DNA of 64,000 nt from an uncultured Aeriscardovia sp. (GCA_903789525.1 CAIFER010000001.1:868001-932000), one strand, 5' to 3'. Counted from the first letter of the stretch, positions 18,831 to 27,988 are shown. Made by a program: numbers and translations. Notes: a model not told the origin generated them from the letters alone.

Positions 18831-19676
18831 TCACTGTACCGGCACTTTTTGCGCCGGGCACGACGAGAGGACATATTTCATTGCATCTTTTTCTGCAGCG
18901 GTCACCCACAAGCGATACTTTTTCTTCACCGCAATTTGACGAGCTACGTAGTTGCAGCGATACGCCTTGTTCGGTGGAAGCCATGATGCAGCATCCGCAT
19001 CGGATTTCTGCTGATTGGCCGGACCATCGACGGCAAGTAAGTTGAGTGGATCATTGGCAAGGCTCTCACGCGTTGAAAAGCTCAGCTGTTGTGCGCCGGT
19101 TTGCCACGCGTCTGAAAGTGCAACAACATGGTCGATTTGCACGGCCTCGCTCGTTCTTCGCCCTCGCGTGAAATGAATGACCTCCCCGGTATACGGATCA
19201 TGCAAAATTCCGGTTGTCACAATGCAGTCATACGTTCCAGGCCTCCATGTGCGATCAGTCAAATCGCGATTGAGGATGTCATTTCGTGTGTCGCAACCGT
19301 TATGATCCACGTCTGCCCATGCTGGACCAAATTGTGTGCGCCGATAACCAGTTCGTGGAGCTCTTCCCCTGACACTCAGAGTATTGAGAACCGCTTCAGC
19401 TGGCGAAGGAGCCTGCGGACGAGACTGTGATTGAGGATGCGATTGCTGTGCTTGCTCTTTCGGTCGCGATTGCGGCCGAGCTTTGTGAGCGAGCTTGACC
19501 GGTGCCTTCACCTGCGATTGAGCCTGACTGGCACTGTGCGTGGATGACGTCGACGACGAATGCGACGACGGAAGAAGACAGCACAGCAGAACGATTGCGA
19601 TCAGAAAGATCCACACACCTGAAACAGATTGTTTTCGTGACCGTGAGCGACGACAATATCGTCTGCTTCTGCTCAT
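18831..19676 (-). CDS. Secreted or membrane-anchored HNH nuclease-like protein (DUF1524/GmrSD C-terminal type)
   Basis: A 281-residue protein with a basic N-terminus, one membrane segment at about 20-38 (VWIFLIAIVLLCCLLP), a Ser/Gln/Pro/Lys-rich stalk, and a C-terminal domain of the actinobacterial secreted HNH family (RRTQFGPAWADVDHNGCDTRNDIL; VQIDHVVALSDAWQTGA; NDPLNLLAV). The DHVV and NDPLNL motifs supply the metal-binding His and Asn of an HNH nuclease. Probably an extracellular DNase used in nutrition or competition (inference). Its ATG overlaps the stop of the alpha/beta hydrolase gene (ATGA), implying translational coupling. Confidence 0.8.
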   Translation of the reverse strand: MSRSRRYCRRSRSRKQSVSGVWIFLIAIVLLCCLLPSSHSSSTSSTHSASQAQSQVKAPVKLAHKARPQSRPKEQAQQSHPQSQSRPQAPSPAEAVLNTLSVRGRAPRTGYRRTQFGPAWADVDHNGCDTRNDILNRDLTDRTWRPGTYDCIVTTGILHDPYTGEVIHFTRGRRTSEAVQIDHVVALSDAWQTGAQQLSFSTRESLANDPLNLLAVDGPANQQKSDADAASWLPPNKAYRCNYVARQIAVKKKYRLWVTAAEKDAMKYVLSSCPAQKVPVQ

Positions 19677-20593
19677 CTGCTTGCCTTTGTGCCCTTCCCG
19701 TGAGTGCGAGCAGCTCCGCGAGCGACATCACTGGCGAACTGCGCAATGACCATAGCGAACAGTCCCGGTTTCTCGACAGCGCTGAAGTGCCCTGCATCCG
19801 GGATCTCCACAAATGTTGAACCGTGCACGCGCTGTGAGAGCGGAAGCATGACACGTGGCCCCGCAGACGGATCACGCTGGCCTGAGACGACGAGGAATGG
19901 GGTTGCCCTCTTGTTCAAACTGTCAAGCGCACCCGACAGATCCGGTCGCCCACCTGCCATCTGCTCTCGCCAATACAGTCCAGCGCCGCTCTGGTCGTGA
20001 ATCCACCGCGTCATCATGTCAATGAACGCCGCCGACTTCTTATATGCCGAATCGCCCGGCTGCGGACGCGCAAACTTCATAACTGCGTCCGAACCTTCGT
20101 CTCCCCGCGCACGGCGAGCCATTTCCATGCGACCAGCCCGATGCTGAGCGTCATCAGCATGTGCAACGGAATCACACAACGCCATCGCCTCAACAGCCTC
20201 AGGTTCGGCTAATTCAATCGCGAGCGCTTCATATCCGCCCATTGACAGGCCAACCCAGATCGCCCGGTCAAATCCGAGCTGATGGAGTTGCGCAACAAAT
20301 GCCTTCGCCAGCAACGTGATCGCCTGTGGATACGTACCATCCTCCGCGATCGGTCCACACTCGCTTGCCGGCGGAATCGAAACAGACGGCGTGCCCGGGG
20401 TATTAAACGCGAAAACACGTGTTCCTGCCAGCTCAGGTCGATTGCCACCGGTCTCTAGCAGCGCGTGAGCCGCCTGATCCCACATACGCCCGTCAACAGG
20501 AAAAGCGTGGAGAAACACAATCGGAGCTGGGCGCTCACCTGTTTGCGGTGCTGACCCGATCGTCCCATAATCTGTGACTCCAACCTTCATCAT
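19673..20593 (-). CDS. Alpha/beta-fold hydrolase
   Basis: About 306 residues, cytoplasmic. The nucleophile elbow is GLSMGGYEAL (Ser). The acid is probably the Asp in VVSGQRDPSAG and the base the His in IPDAGHFSAVEKP. An oxyanion-hole region is visible as FLHAFPVDGRMWD. The start at 20593 overlaps the upstream gene's stop as TAATG, with GGGGG just ahead; a second ATG at 20590 is equivalent. Substrate unknown; family members include esterases and C-C hydrolases. It is the middle gene of a coupled three-gene operon (DUF4916, hydrolase, HNH). Confidence 0.85.
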   Translation of the reverse strand: MMKVGVTDYGTIGSAPQTGERPAPIVFLHAFPVDGRMWDQAAHALLETGGNRPELAGTRVFAFNTPGTPSVSIPPASECGPIAEDGTYPQAITLLAKAFVAQLHQLGFDRAIWVGLSMGGYEALAIELAEPEAVEAMALCDSVAHADDAQHRAGRMEMARRARGDEGSDAVMKFARPQPGDSAYKKSAAFIDMMTRWIHDQSGAGLYWREQMAGGRPDLSGALDSLNKRATPFLVVSGQRDPSAGPRVMLPLSQRVHGSTFVEIPDAGHFSAVEKPGLFAMVIAQFASDVARGAARTHGKGTKASR

Positions 20594-21228
20594 TACCCCC
20601 ATAACGAGAAACCGGCCCATGCGAGGCCATTTTTCAAAACACGATCATGCCCGTTCACAAATCCGCGATAATACGCGTCATCAATATGCGTTGGATCTGT
20701 CCACTCCAAATCTAAGGCGTCATTTTGCGGCTGACAGTCTCCACTCATTTCAATCAAATAGCACAGCGCAATGGCGTGCTGACGTGAATCGCGCAATGCG
20801 GCCATCTCGCTGGGGAAGAATTCGGCGACAGAAAACGGCTGCAATGAAAGAGGAAGAACCGGCAACGCCATTGGACCCAGATCATGTTCTACTGACCGCG
20901 AGATCGCTTGCCGAATCGTCTCCCCGTACCGAATGCGACCAGTGATAAGCGAGCGAATGAGCGTAGGATGCTCTTGATCGCCCGAGTGCGCACTATCGGC
21001 AACGGCGACTGTATCATCACTGACGCGCGTGAGAGTACCAACCTCCGCAATTCGGCCCATGTCATCGACATGAATCGGGACGACTTCAACATACGCCATC
21101 GGGACTTCACGCCGTGCTCGGGCGAGCTGTGCATCGCTCAGCCATCCCACAGGCGGCTTTGAGCCGTGTGAATTGGAATTATCTCTATGATCTGGAGGAT
21201 TATCGAGAGCCCCATCAAGTACACGCAT
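20593..21228 (-). CDS. DUF4916 family protein (Nudix-like)
   Basis: A 211-residue protein matching the actinobacterial DUF4916 pattern: WLSDAQLARARREVPMAYVEVVPI, then GRIRYGETIRQAISRSVEHDLGPMALP, then PFSVAEFFP and SGDCQPQNDALDLEW. The middle motif is a degenerate Nudix box lacking the full GX5EX7REUXEEXGU signature, so hydrolase activity is uncertain. First gene of a coupled operon with the alpha/beta hydrolase and the HNH protein. Ribosome site is weak. Confidence 0.8.
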   Translation of the reverse strand: MRVLDGALDNPPDHRDNSNSHGSKPPVGWLSDAQLARARREVPMAYVEVVPIHVDDMGRIAEVGTLTRVSDDTVAVADSAHSGDQEHPTLIRSLITGRIRYGETIRQAISRSVEHDLGPMALPVLPLSLQPFSVAEFFPSEMAALRDSRQHAIALCYLIEMSGDCQPQNDALDLEWTDPTHIDDAYYRGFVNGHDRVLKNGLAWAGFSLWG

Positions 21229-21425
21229 ATCTTCATTTTCTCATAGCAAATGACGAGCCAACAGATGACAAAAAGAATAGGGAATGAAGACATGCAGACG
21301 AGTCGATCATGCTCACAGAGAAAAGCACGATTTTGACATATCCTTAACATATACTCATCAAGCCGTTCAGATAAAGGACTATCTCTCATCGATTGTCTAT
21401 TGCGAATGAACAAAAGGAGGCCGTT

Positions 21426-21743
21426 ATGGCAACGCATAACGAATCAAGTCAAACGATTACGGATATCGTCAAGAAGAACCACGTTACCTTGATTGACTTT
21501 TGGGCAACGTGGTGCCCTCCATGCCGCAATTTTTCGCCGATCTTTAGCGCCGCATCCGATAAGCACCCAGACTGGTATTTCGCTCGTATCGACGTTGACA
21601 AGAACCAAGATCTCGCCTCTGCACTGCAAATTCAGGCTATCCCGACGATCATGGTCTTCGAGGATGGCAAGCTCGTCACCCGTCACGTTGGCGCTCTGAA
21701 TGCTGCTCAGTTCGATTCTCTGGTGGCGAGTGCAATCAAGTGA
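21426..21743 (+). CDS. trxA: Thioredoxin
   Basis: Thiol-disulfide oxidoreductase of 105 residues with the active site WCPPC (Cys30, Cys33; Pro-Pro rather than the classic Gly-Pro) and the cis-Pro loop QAIPTIMVFEDG. The start at 21426 follows a strong AAAGGAGG. Monocistronic, with its own terminator. It reduces disulfides of ribonucleotide reductase, peroxidases or other proteins; the variant dipeptide shifts redox potential in related proteins, but the effect here is unknown. Confidence 0.93.
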   Translation: MATHNESSQTITDIVKKNHVTLIDFWATWCPPCRNFSPIFSAASDKHPDWYFARIDVDKNQDLASALQIQAIPTIMVFEDGKLVTRHVGALNAAQFDSLVASAIK

Positions 21744-21834
21744 CGCAGTGCGTGATGCGGTGCAGTGATACACAGTGATACAGTGCCACGTGGTGCAGTG
21801 ATCGCGCAGTAACATGCACACTCATACAACCCCT

Positions 21835-21873
21835 GAAGGGCCTTACAGCAACAGACTGCAAGGCCCTTCTTTG
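21835..21873 (+). terminator. Terminator after trxA
   Basis: Stem GAAGGGCCTT / AAGGCCCTTC (21835-21844 with 21860-21869) followed by TTTG. Confidence 0.85.
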
Positions 21874-21960
21874 TGAGCCAAATGCCATAAATCAGATGGA
21901 TGTCATAAAATAAGCGATGAAGTTTTATACATATTATGTATTCGCTATCTGAGGGGATTT

Positions 21961-23025
21961 ATGGCAGAGCATCGTTTGCATCGAGTCAGTGCAATGAAGC
22001 ATCTGACGCACAAGCAGATTGTGACTCTTATTGCTTCCGCAGCAGCGGCTGTCGTGCTCATTAGTGGCGGAATTGCTAGCACTCAAATGTATCGGTCGAA
22101 CGCTCCGGCTGCGCCTAAGCCAACGGTGAGCGCATACTCGGCCACACAAGGGCAGCAAGCTGCATCCCGTAGTGAAATTCGTACGGCACTAGCAGAAGGT
22201 CGTCAAGGGCTGTCATCGTCGACGAGTTACGTGCGCGTGATCATTAACGGCCATACGCAGCTCGTTTTCGGCACCGACTTCTCCACTGTCAAGTCGGTTT
22301 TGCAGCAAGCTAACATCACGCTCGAGCCGGAAGACCGCATTACACCGTCCCTCACATCGCCGGTGACTGAAAAGACGGTCATCACGATTTCGCGTTCAGA
22401 CACCACACTCGAAACGAAAGATACGCCGATCCCGTTCAACACCATCACGAAGAATGATGCGTCACTGCCAAAGGGCGTCACAAAAGTTCAGACACAAGGC
22501 CACGAGGGTATTTTTGAGAGCACCGAACTCGTGCAGCGCGCAGGTAAGCAGACCACATCGGCCAATTCACTTGCCAGCTGGGTCAAGAAGGCTCCTGTAA
22601 ACAAGGTTGTGCTCGTCGGCACCAAGGTTGCAGTAAGTCACAGGACTGTTCATCATCAAGCAGCAAGTCAGGCTCCAGCATCACATCCGTCTGCACCACA
22701 AACCGCAACTGCCACGATGGGCACCACAATGCCGGTTGGTCAAGCACAGCAGTATGCAGCCGGTCAGGTTTCTGCCCACGGTTGGGACGGTGGCCAGTTT
22801 ACGTGCCTCGTTCAGCTGTGGCAGCGTGAGTCCGGCTGGAGTGTGACAGCACATAATGCATCGGGTGCATACGGTATCCCACAGGCACTTCCGGGGTCGA
22901 AGATGGGTCCTGGTTGGCAGTCAGACGCCACTGTGCAAATCAATTGGGGCCTTGGCTACATCGCCGGTCGCTACGGCACACCGTGTGGCGCGTGGGCTCA
23001 CAGTCAGGCCACTGGGTGGTACTGA
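21961..23025 (+). CDS. Rpf-like wall hydrolase with G5 and DUF348-like domains
   Basis: A 354-residue secreted or anchored protein. An N-terminal hydrophobic segment (about 20-42) is followed by a DUF348-like region (VRVIINGHTQLVFGTDFSTVKSV), a G5-like domain ending VLVGTKV, a Thr/Ala/Pro/His-rich linker, and a C-terminal lysozyme-like transglycosylase domain (QFTCLVQLWQRESGW with the catalytic Glu; NASGAYGIPQALPGSKM; INWGLGYIAGRYGTPCGAW). The order matches Rpf/YabE-type actinobacterial proteins that cleave peptidoglycan during growth or resuscitation. The start follows GAGGGG. A terminator follows the stop. Confidence 0.88.
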   Translation: MAEHRLHRVSAMKHLTHKQIVTLIASAAAAVVLISGGIASTQMYRSNAPAAPKPTVSAYSATQGQQAASRSEIRTALAEGRQGLSSSTSYVRVIINGHTQLVFGTDFSTVKSVLQQANITLEPEDRITPSLTSPVTEKTVITISRSDTTLETKDTPIPFNTITKNDASLPKGVTKVQTQGHEGIFESTELVQRAGKQTTSANSLASWVKKAPVNKVVLVGTKVAVSHRTVHHQAASQAPASHPSAPQTATATMGTTMPVGQAQQYAAGQVSAHGWDGGQFTCLVQLWQRESGWSVTAHNASGAYGIPQALPGSKMGPGWQSDATVQINWGLGYIAGRYGTPCGAWAHSQATGWY

Positions 23026-23051
23026 TTCGTCAAAAATAAAATTTATGTTAC

Positions 23052-23085
23052 AAGCTGCGTATCGATTTCGGTGCGCAGCTTTTTT
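23052..23085 (+). terminator. Terminator after the Rpf-like gene
   Basis: Stem AAGCTGCG / CGCAGCTT (23052-23059 with 23074-23081) plus a T tract. Confidence 0.88.
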
Positions 23086-23315
23086 CATGCGCCATTAATC
23101 CGACACCTGGCGCACCGTTGCACGCTTCTAATAGACCGACTACTCCTTCGTAAATTCGCACGTATTATTTCGTTGATCATCTTTTCGTAACATTCCTCTC
23201 ATATCTTCAAAGAGTGCACGGGCAAGGCGTCAACCGACACTCGTTAACTCGGACTCGTCATCTCGTCCTGCTCAGCTCATTTCAGACGCACTGACAAGCG
23301 AAGGAATCAGCAAGA

Positions 23316-24722
23316 ATGGAAAACTTCTTTCATTTGAAAGAAAACGGAACATCAGTCTCAACAGAGCTGATGGCCGGACTCACCACGTTCTTCGCAATGA
23401 GTTACATCATTGCTGTGAATCCATCAGTTCTCTCAAAAACGGGTATGCCGTGGGGCGCAGTCTTCATCGCCACGATTATTTCTGCGGTCGTCGGCACGCT
23501 CATTATGGGTCTGTTCGCGAACGTCCCTTACGCACAGGCTCCAGGCATGGGTCTCAACGCCTTCTTCACATTCACCGTCGTGAAAGGCCTCGGCTTTGAC
23601 TGGCAGCAGACGCTCTCTATGGTCTTCATCTGCGGCTTGCTCAACATCCTGATCACCGTCACGAAAGTCCGCAAGATGCTGATTGAGGCCATCCCACCCG
23701 TCATCCAAGCTGCAATCGGCGGCGGCATCGGCATCTTTATTGCGTATGTCGGCATTCTCGATATCGGCTTAGTGAAGTTCTCCCCAGATAAGACGTCAGC
23801 AGCACTGGCAAATCCGGGTCTCGCTATCTTCAATGCTCCAGCACTGTGGCTCTTCTTGATCGGTCTCGTCATCACACTGTTCTTCCTGTTTTTCAAGTTC
23901 CAGGGCAAGTGGAGCATTCTCAACCGCGGCGCTTTCCTCTTCTCCATCATCATCACGTCACTAATCGGCATTCCGATGGGACTGACAACATGGCAGTCAC
24001 AGCTGAGCAATGTGGGACAAGCATTCGGACAGTTGCCAACCACGTTCCTCGCCATCTTCCGCCCAGAAGGACTACCGTCCCTCTTCACTCATCCAGAAAA
24101 GCTGCCACTCATTCTCGTGACAATTTTGGCGTTCTCGCTCTCTGACATCTTCGATACGATTGGCACGTTCGTCGGTACTGGTCGTCGCGCAGGAATCTTC
24201 TCTGTTGCAGACGAAAAGGCACTTGAGAATGGTCACGGCTTCTCCTCCAAGATGGATCGCGCACTGTTTGCAGATTCAACTGCTACCTCAATCGGTGCTC
24301 TATTCGGCACATCCAACACAACGACGTTCGTCGAATCTGCTGCTGGCATCGCCGCGGGTGGTCGCACGGGTCTGACTTCTTGCGTCGTCGCCACACTCTT
24401 TGCGATCTCGACGCTGGCAGCCCCACTGTTCGCCGCAATTCCATCAGCTGCAACTGCTCCGGTGCTCATCCTCGTCGGCTGCATGATGATGAGTGACTTC
24501 GCCGACATCAACTGGAAGTCTCTCGACGCTGCTGTCCCGGCGTTCTTCGGCGCGTGCTTCATGGCGTTCTCGTACTCCATCAGCTACGGCATCGCCGGCG
24601 CGTTCATCAGCTACTGCCTTGTCAAGGTCTTCCAAAAGAAGGCACGCGAAGTCTCTCCGCTCATCTGGGTCGTCTCCGCGCTCTTCATCCTTGACTTCGC
24701 ACTCCAGGCTATCGTCGCCTAA
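23316..24722 (+). CDS. NCS2-family purine permease (AzgA-like, guanine/hypoxanthine)
   Basis: Integral membrane proton symporter of 468 residues with about 12-14 segments. The AzgA/GhxP group signatures are present: MAGLTTFFAMSYIIAVNP, PYAQAPGMGLNAFFTF, LSDIFDTIGTFVGTGRRAG and TSIGALFGTSNTTTFVESAAGIAAGGRTGL. These favour hypoxanthine, guanine or adenine over uracil/xanthine. Ribosome site GAAGGA. The 290-bp upstream region shows no convincing purine riboswitch. Own terminator downstream. Confidence 0.92.
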   Translation: MENFFHLKENGTSVSTELMAGLTTFFAMSYIIAVNPSVLSKTGMPWGAVFIATIISAVVGTLIMGLFANVPYAQAPGMGLNAFFTFTVVKGLGFDWQQTLSMVFICGLLNILITVTKVRKMLIEAIPPVIQAAIGGGIGIFIAYVGILDIGLVKFSPDKTSAALANPGLAIFNAPALWLFLIGLVITLFFLFFKFQGKWSILNRGAFLFSIIITSLIGIPMGLTTWQSQLSNVGQAFGQLPTTFLAIFRPEGLPSLFTHPEKLPLILVTILAFSLSDIFDTIGTFVGTGRRAGIFSVADEKALENGHGFSSKMDRALFADSTATSIGALFGTSNTTTFVESAAGIAAGGRTGLTSCVVATLFAISTLAAPLFAAIPSAATAPVLILVGCMMMSDFADINWKSLDAAVPAFFGACFMAFSYSISYGIAGAFISYCLVKVFQKKAREVSPLIWVVSALFILDFALQAIVA

Positions 24723-24756
24723 TCGTCTTCACCAGCACGAAGGCAAGCGCAATATC

Positions 24757-24800
24757 AGCGAAGGCTCTCGGTTACATCATCGAGGGCCTTCGCTTTTTTA
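24757..24800 (+). terminator. Terminator after the purine permease
   Basis: Fourteen-base-pair imperfect stem AGCGAAGGCTCTCG / CGAGGGCCTTCGCT (24757-24770 with 24781-24794), then T6. Confidence 0.92.
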
Positions 24801-24830
24801 TACTCTGACCGTAACGAACGAGGGCTTGCA

Positions 24831-24836
24831 TACAAT
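24831..24836 (+). promoter_or_regulatory. Putative -10 box giving a leaderless MFS transcript
   Basis: TACAAT ends only nine bases before the MFS ATG at 24846, and no Shine-Dalgarno sequence is visible, so the mRNA may begin at or next to the start codon. The -35 is weak. Confidence 0.45.
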
Positions 24837-24845
24837 GAAATCACA

Positions 24846-26423
24846 ATGAACAAAAAACAACACACGTGGGCTCATACAATCGCGCAAACGCGCGCACAGA
24901 CACAGAAAGCAATCGCCGCTGTTTCACATTCACCGGCGTGGGCCGCAGGAGCTCCAGAACTGAGCCATGACCTCGCCTATCACGACGGGCATGTGACGAA
25001 ACCAGCATTCATTTCACTCTGCATTCTCACATTCGTCACATTTTTGGGCAATTTCACTCAGCTGCAGCTCACGAGTGCGCTCCCACAAATCGATCGTGAC
25101 TTCCATATTCCACTTGTGACCGGTCAGTGGCTCACATCAATCATTCAGCTTGTCATGGGCATCATGGTTCCGCTCACCGCATTTCTGACAGAACGGTTCT
25201 CAACGCGGCGCATCATCATCACATCGATGTCAGTCTTTGCGATCGGCTCGTTCATCGGTTGGATTGCACCAAACTTCCCGATCACACTTTTAGGACGCAC
25301 GCTCGAAGCAATCGGCGGCGGAGTCATGTGGCCGGTGCTTCAGATCGTCATTTTCTCAGTTTTCCCAGTGACTCGACGAGGATTTGCAATGGGCGTGATC
25401 GGCATGGCAATGGCTGTCGCACCTGCTCTCGGACCGGTCATCGGCGGCTGGCAGACTGACGCAAACGGCTGGCGGTCAATTTTCGGATCACTCGGGATCG
25501 TCGGCGCGATTGCTGCGATCGTTGCTGCATTGTTCTTGCGCAACTTCACCGAAGGCGACAAATCTGTCCGCGCTGATTTCTTCTCCGTCGTCCTGTCCAC
25601 CATCGGCTTTGGCGGTTTGCTGTACGGATTCACCAATATCCGCCAGTACCCGATCACAGCACCCGTGTGCTGGGCTCCGATGACCGTTGGAATTATCGGG
25701 ATTCTCTGGTTCGTATTTCGTCAGATGAAAGGCACGAAACCACTGCTCAACCTCCGTGTTCTGCGCAATCGAGCATTTACTACTGGAACGATCATTGCAT
25801 CGCTCTGCTTCTTTGCTTTCAGCTCGATCATGGTGATTTTGCCGCAGTTCATTCAAAATGACTGCGGTTATTCCGCCACAATCTCAGGGCTCACCCTTCT
25901 ACCCGGTGCAATCGGACAGGTCATCGCGCAGTCTCAGGCAGGACGAGCACTCGATCGTTTTGGCGCTCGTCCAGTGGCTATTTTCGGCACGAGTATTTTG
26001 ATGCTCGGAACGGTCATGATGAGCTTTATTAGCACGACGACGCCGATTTGGTGGGTCTCGGTCAGCCAGTTCACGCGCCAGATCGGGATGGGCTGCACGA
26101 TGATGCCGCTGACCACATGGGCACTCAACTCGCTTCCACATCGACTGCTCAACGATGGGTCGGCCGTCACCAATACACTGCGTCAGATCGCCGGAGCAAT
26201 CGGTTCACCGGTGCTCATTTTGACAATGGAATGGCTCACGAGCGTCCGTCAATCACAAGGCATCCACGCAGTCGAAGCGAACGTGTGGGGAATCCGCGGA
26301 ACACTCATCTTCTCCGCGACGATCACCTTTGTGATGTTCTTGATCGCTGTCTTTGGCGTGAAGGGATATCATTCCGGACGCATTCGCAACGTTTTCGATC
26401 TGCGACACAATGCGCAGCGCTAA
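24846..26423 (+). CDS. MFS drug exporter, DHA2 (EmrB/QacA) family
   Basis: Membrane transporter of 525 residues, about 14 segments. It carries the DHA2 motifs LTSALPQIDRDF, TGQWLTSIIQLVMGIMVPLTAFLTERFSTRR (motif A region), LGRTLEAIGGGVMWPVLQ and the motif C antiporter signature near APALGPVIGGW. A proton-coupled efflux role against drugs or metabolites is expected; substrate unknown. The ~55-residue cytoplasmic N-terminus is Thr/Gln/Ala-rich. There is no ribosome site, and a -10-like element lies immediately upstream, suggesting leaderless translation. Confidence 0.9.
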   Translation: MNKKQHTWAHTIAQTRAQTQKAIAAVSHSPAWAAGAPELSHDLAYHDGHVTKPAFISLCILTFVTFLGNFTQLQLTSALPQIDRDFHIPLVTGQWLTSIIQLVMGIMVPLTAFLTERFSTRRIIITSMSVFAIGSFIGWIAPNFPITLLGRTLEAIGGGVMWPVLQIVIFSVFPVTRRGFAMGVIGMAMAVAPALGPVIGGWQTDANGWRSIFGSLGIVGAIAAIVAALFLRNFTEGDKSVRADFFSVVLSTIGFGGLLYGFTNIRQYPITAPVCWAPMTVGIIGILWFVFRQMKGTKPLLNLRVLRNRAFTTGTIIASLCFFAFSSIMVILPQFIQNDCGYSATISGLTLLPGAIGQVIAQSQAGRALDRFGARPVAIFGTSILMLGTVMMSFISTTTPIWWVSVSQFTRQIGMGCTMMPLTTWALNSLPHRLLNDGSAVTNTLRQIAGAIGSPVLILTMEWLTSVRQSQGIHAVEANVWGIRGTLIFSATITFVMFLIAVFGVKGYHSGRIRNVFDLRHNAQR

Positions 26424-26487
26424 ATCGTGCCCACGTAGCAGATAGCAATCAGAAAATCAGCATTGGAGTATTAATCCACACGGCTTA

Positions 26488-27597
26488 TTACCGACCGTTT
26501 TGCTGACCTTGCTGAGGCGCGGTCTGCTGACCTTGTTGGTTCTGCTGATTCTGGCCATTTTGCTGTTGCCCATAATTTTGACCCGGAGCCTGCTGATTTT
26601 GGCCGTTCGGCACCTGCGTTTGGTTCTGGTCCTGATTTTGCTGACGATACTGATACTGATATCGATACTGGTATTGCTGACGACGCTGTTCTTCAGCCTG
26701 CGCATCGGCCTGCTGTTTCGCCGTCACCGCATCGCTCACAGCTTTCGCCGCCGTATCGAGATCTGACTGCGCCTTCTTCAAATCCTCCACAGTGCTCTCC
26801 CGATCACGGGCAACCTTCTGAGCATTTCCGATCTGCTCCTTCAACGTAGTGCGTACAGCATCGTCTTGAACCTGCCCGTTGCTAGAATCGAGCGTCTTTT
26901 GAGCCTTTGAAACATCTGCTGTCAGTGCCTGCCGAGCCGAGTTGACCGCCTTAGCACCTTCAGAAGCTTGAATATTTGCCAAATCTTGCCGAACGTTCGC
27001 AGCAGCGGTCGTCATATTGGCTGTTGCGTGCCGCATTTGATTCGTTCGATCCCGCAGCGTATCTGCATCGAGATGAGCTGGGCACGAGGCAACAGTCGGA
27101 ACCGTAATCCGGACGTCTTCACGTAGATTTGTGAGCAGTGCACCGTCCTCAACCTGTGTGGTGTTCACATCGAGGACCGGCTGAGCCTTCGTAACTTGCG
27201 CTTTAAAGTTTGCAATCGACTTCTTCAGCGCAGCAGATTGCGACGTGCAATTCGCGAGCGCCTGCTGATGATCGCGATTGGAGAATTCGCGCCACCCAAC
27301 GTATCCGAGACCGCACAAAATCGCGAATGTGATCACCACGATGAGAGCGATGAGACCGATCTTCTTGGCTTGTGCGTGCCGCTCTTCGCGCTTTCGCTGA
27401 TCTTCTTCGTTCAGTTCTTCTTCGGCCTGCGGATCCTCATCTTCCTGCTCTTCGTCAGAGATCTGCTCAAACTGACCAGTCGGCGTCTCATCCGAGTTGG
27501 CCGAGCCACCCGCATTTGGAGAATTCGGGGAAGGCGGCACGATCGGAGGCATCTGCATGGTGTCTTCATCATCGTCATCATCGAAGTCGTCAGCCAT
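26488..27597 (-). CDS. Single-pass membrane protein with coiled coil and Gln-rich tail
   Basis: Function not recognised. The 369 residues consist of a very acidic N-terminus (MADDFDDDDDEDT), a Pro/Ser segment, a charged stretch, one membrane helix near 90-110 (IGLIALIVVITFAILCGLGYVGW), an extracytoplasmic alpha-helical region of about 190 residues with two Cys that could form a disulfide, and a C-terminal Gln/Asn/Tyr-rich tail. The architecture (anchor, helical rod, low-complexity end) is shared with the coiled-coil gene at 31324 inside the island, though the sequences are not obviously homologous. Ribosome site GGGGAAG. The tail could act in wall or surface attachment, but that is speculation. 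Confidence 0.75.
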   Translation of the reverse strand: MADDFDDDDDEDTMQMPPIVPPSPNSPNAGGSANSDETPTGQFEQISDEEQEDEDPQAEEELNEEDQRKREERHAQAKKIGLIALIVVITFAILCGLGYVGWREFSNRDHQQALANCTSQSAALKKSIANFKAQVTKAQPVLDVNTTQVEDGALLTNLREDVRITVPTVASCPAHLDADTLRDRTNQMRHATANMTTAAANVRQDLANIQASEGAKAVNSARQALTADVSKAQKTLDSSNGQVQDDAVRTTLKEQIGNAQKVARDRESTVEDLKKAQSDLDTAAKAVSDAVTAKQQADAQAEEQRRQQYQYRYQYQYRQQNQDQNQTQVPNGQNQQAPGQNYGQQQNGQNQQNQQGQQTAPQQGQQNGR

Positions 27598-27691
27598 AAG
27601 TCACGCTTCCCCGCTTGATCAGTTTCCACTGACGATTCTAGCCAATTCACTGTTCGTTTTGCCTAGACGACACATTTCAGTATTGAAGTAT

Positions 27692-27792
27692 TGATTTCCG
27701 TATTGGTTATTTTTTGTATTAGTTATTTTCCTGTATTAGTTTTTCCTGTATTAGTTTTTCCTGTATTGGTTATTTTCCTGAATTTGTTATTC
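27692..27792. repeat. AT-rich short tandem repeats upstream of tRNA-Lys
   Basis: Imperfect 14-17-bp units of the type TATTAGTTTTTCCTG repeated about five times on the plus strand. The stretch is strongly AT-rich compared with its surroundings. No gene is convincing here. It may be an upstream promoter element for the tRNA gene or simple-sequence expansion. Confidence 0.7.
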
Positions 27793-27870
27793 AAAAAAAT
27801 TTTGAATATTGCCTTGCGCATTTCGATGCAAGTGCTTATAGTAAGTACTGGTTTTGGTGATCAAACCATT

Positions 27871-27944
27871 GCCCCTGTAGCTCAGTTGGCTAGAGCAGCG
27901 GACTCTTAATCCGCGTGTCCAGGGTTCGAGCCCCTGCGGGGGCA
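27871..27944 (+). tRNA. tRNA-Lys (CTT)
   Basis: Acceptor stem GCCCCTG pairs with CGGGGGC (one G-T pair). The D arm has AGTTGG, the anticodon stem GCGGA/TCCGC closes loop CTCTTAA giving anticodon CTT, and the T loop is TTCGAGC. The 3' CCA is not encoded. Its 3' end is the integration site of the island that follows. Confidence 0.97.
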
Positions 27945-27945
27945 C
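27907..27945 (+). repeat. attL (3' end of tRNA-Lys)
   Basis: Starts TAATCCGCGTGTCCAGGG within the anticodon stem and runs one base past the tRNA end. It matches attR at 46476-46514 with one C/T mismatch in the T loop. Confidence 0.93.
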
Positions 27946-27960
27946 AAATTAAGAGTTTGA

Positions 27961-27988
27961 AAAAGGCGGTCGTATGATCGCCTTTTTT
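27961..27988 (+). terminator. Terminator after tRNA-Lys at the island's left edge
   Basis: Stem AAAAGGCGGTC / GATCGCCTTTT with loop GTAT, ending in T6. It mirrors the terminator just outside attR (46519-46544), so the island supplies its own replacement terminator for the tRNA. Confidence 0.88.

Noticed and set aside
21874..21960. Riboswitch (c-di-AMP type) before the Rpf-like gene
   Set aside because: Only about 85 bases separate the preceding terminator and the start codon, too little space for the ydaO fold.
23100..23315. Purine riboswitch upstream of the NCS2 permease
   Set aside because: No three-helix junction or conserved loop sequences could be found.
27692..27792. Possible CRISPR array
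   Set aside because: Units are contiguous, AT-rich and lack spacers; no cas genes nearby.
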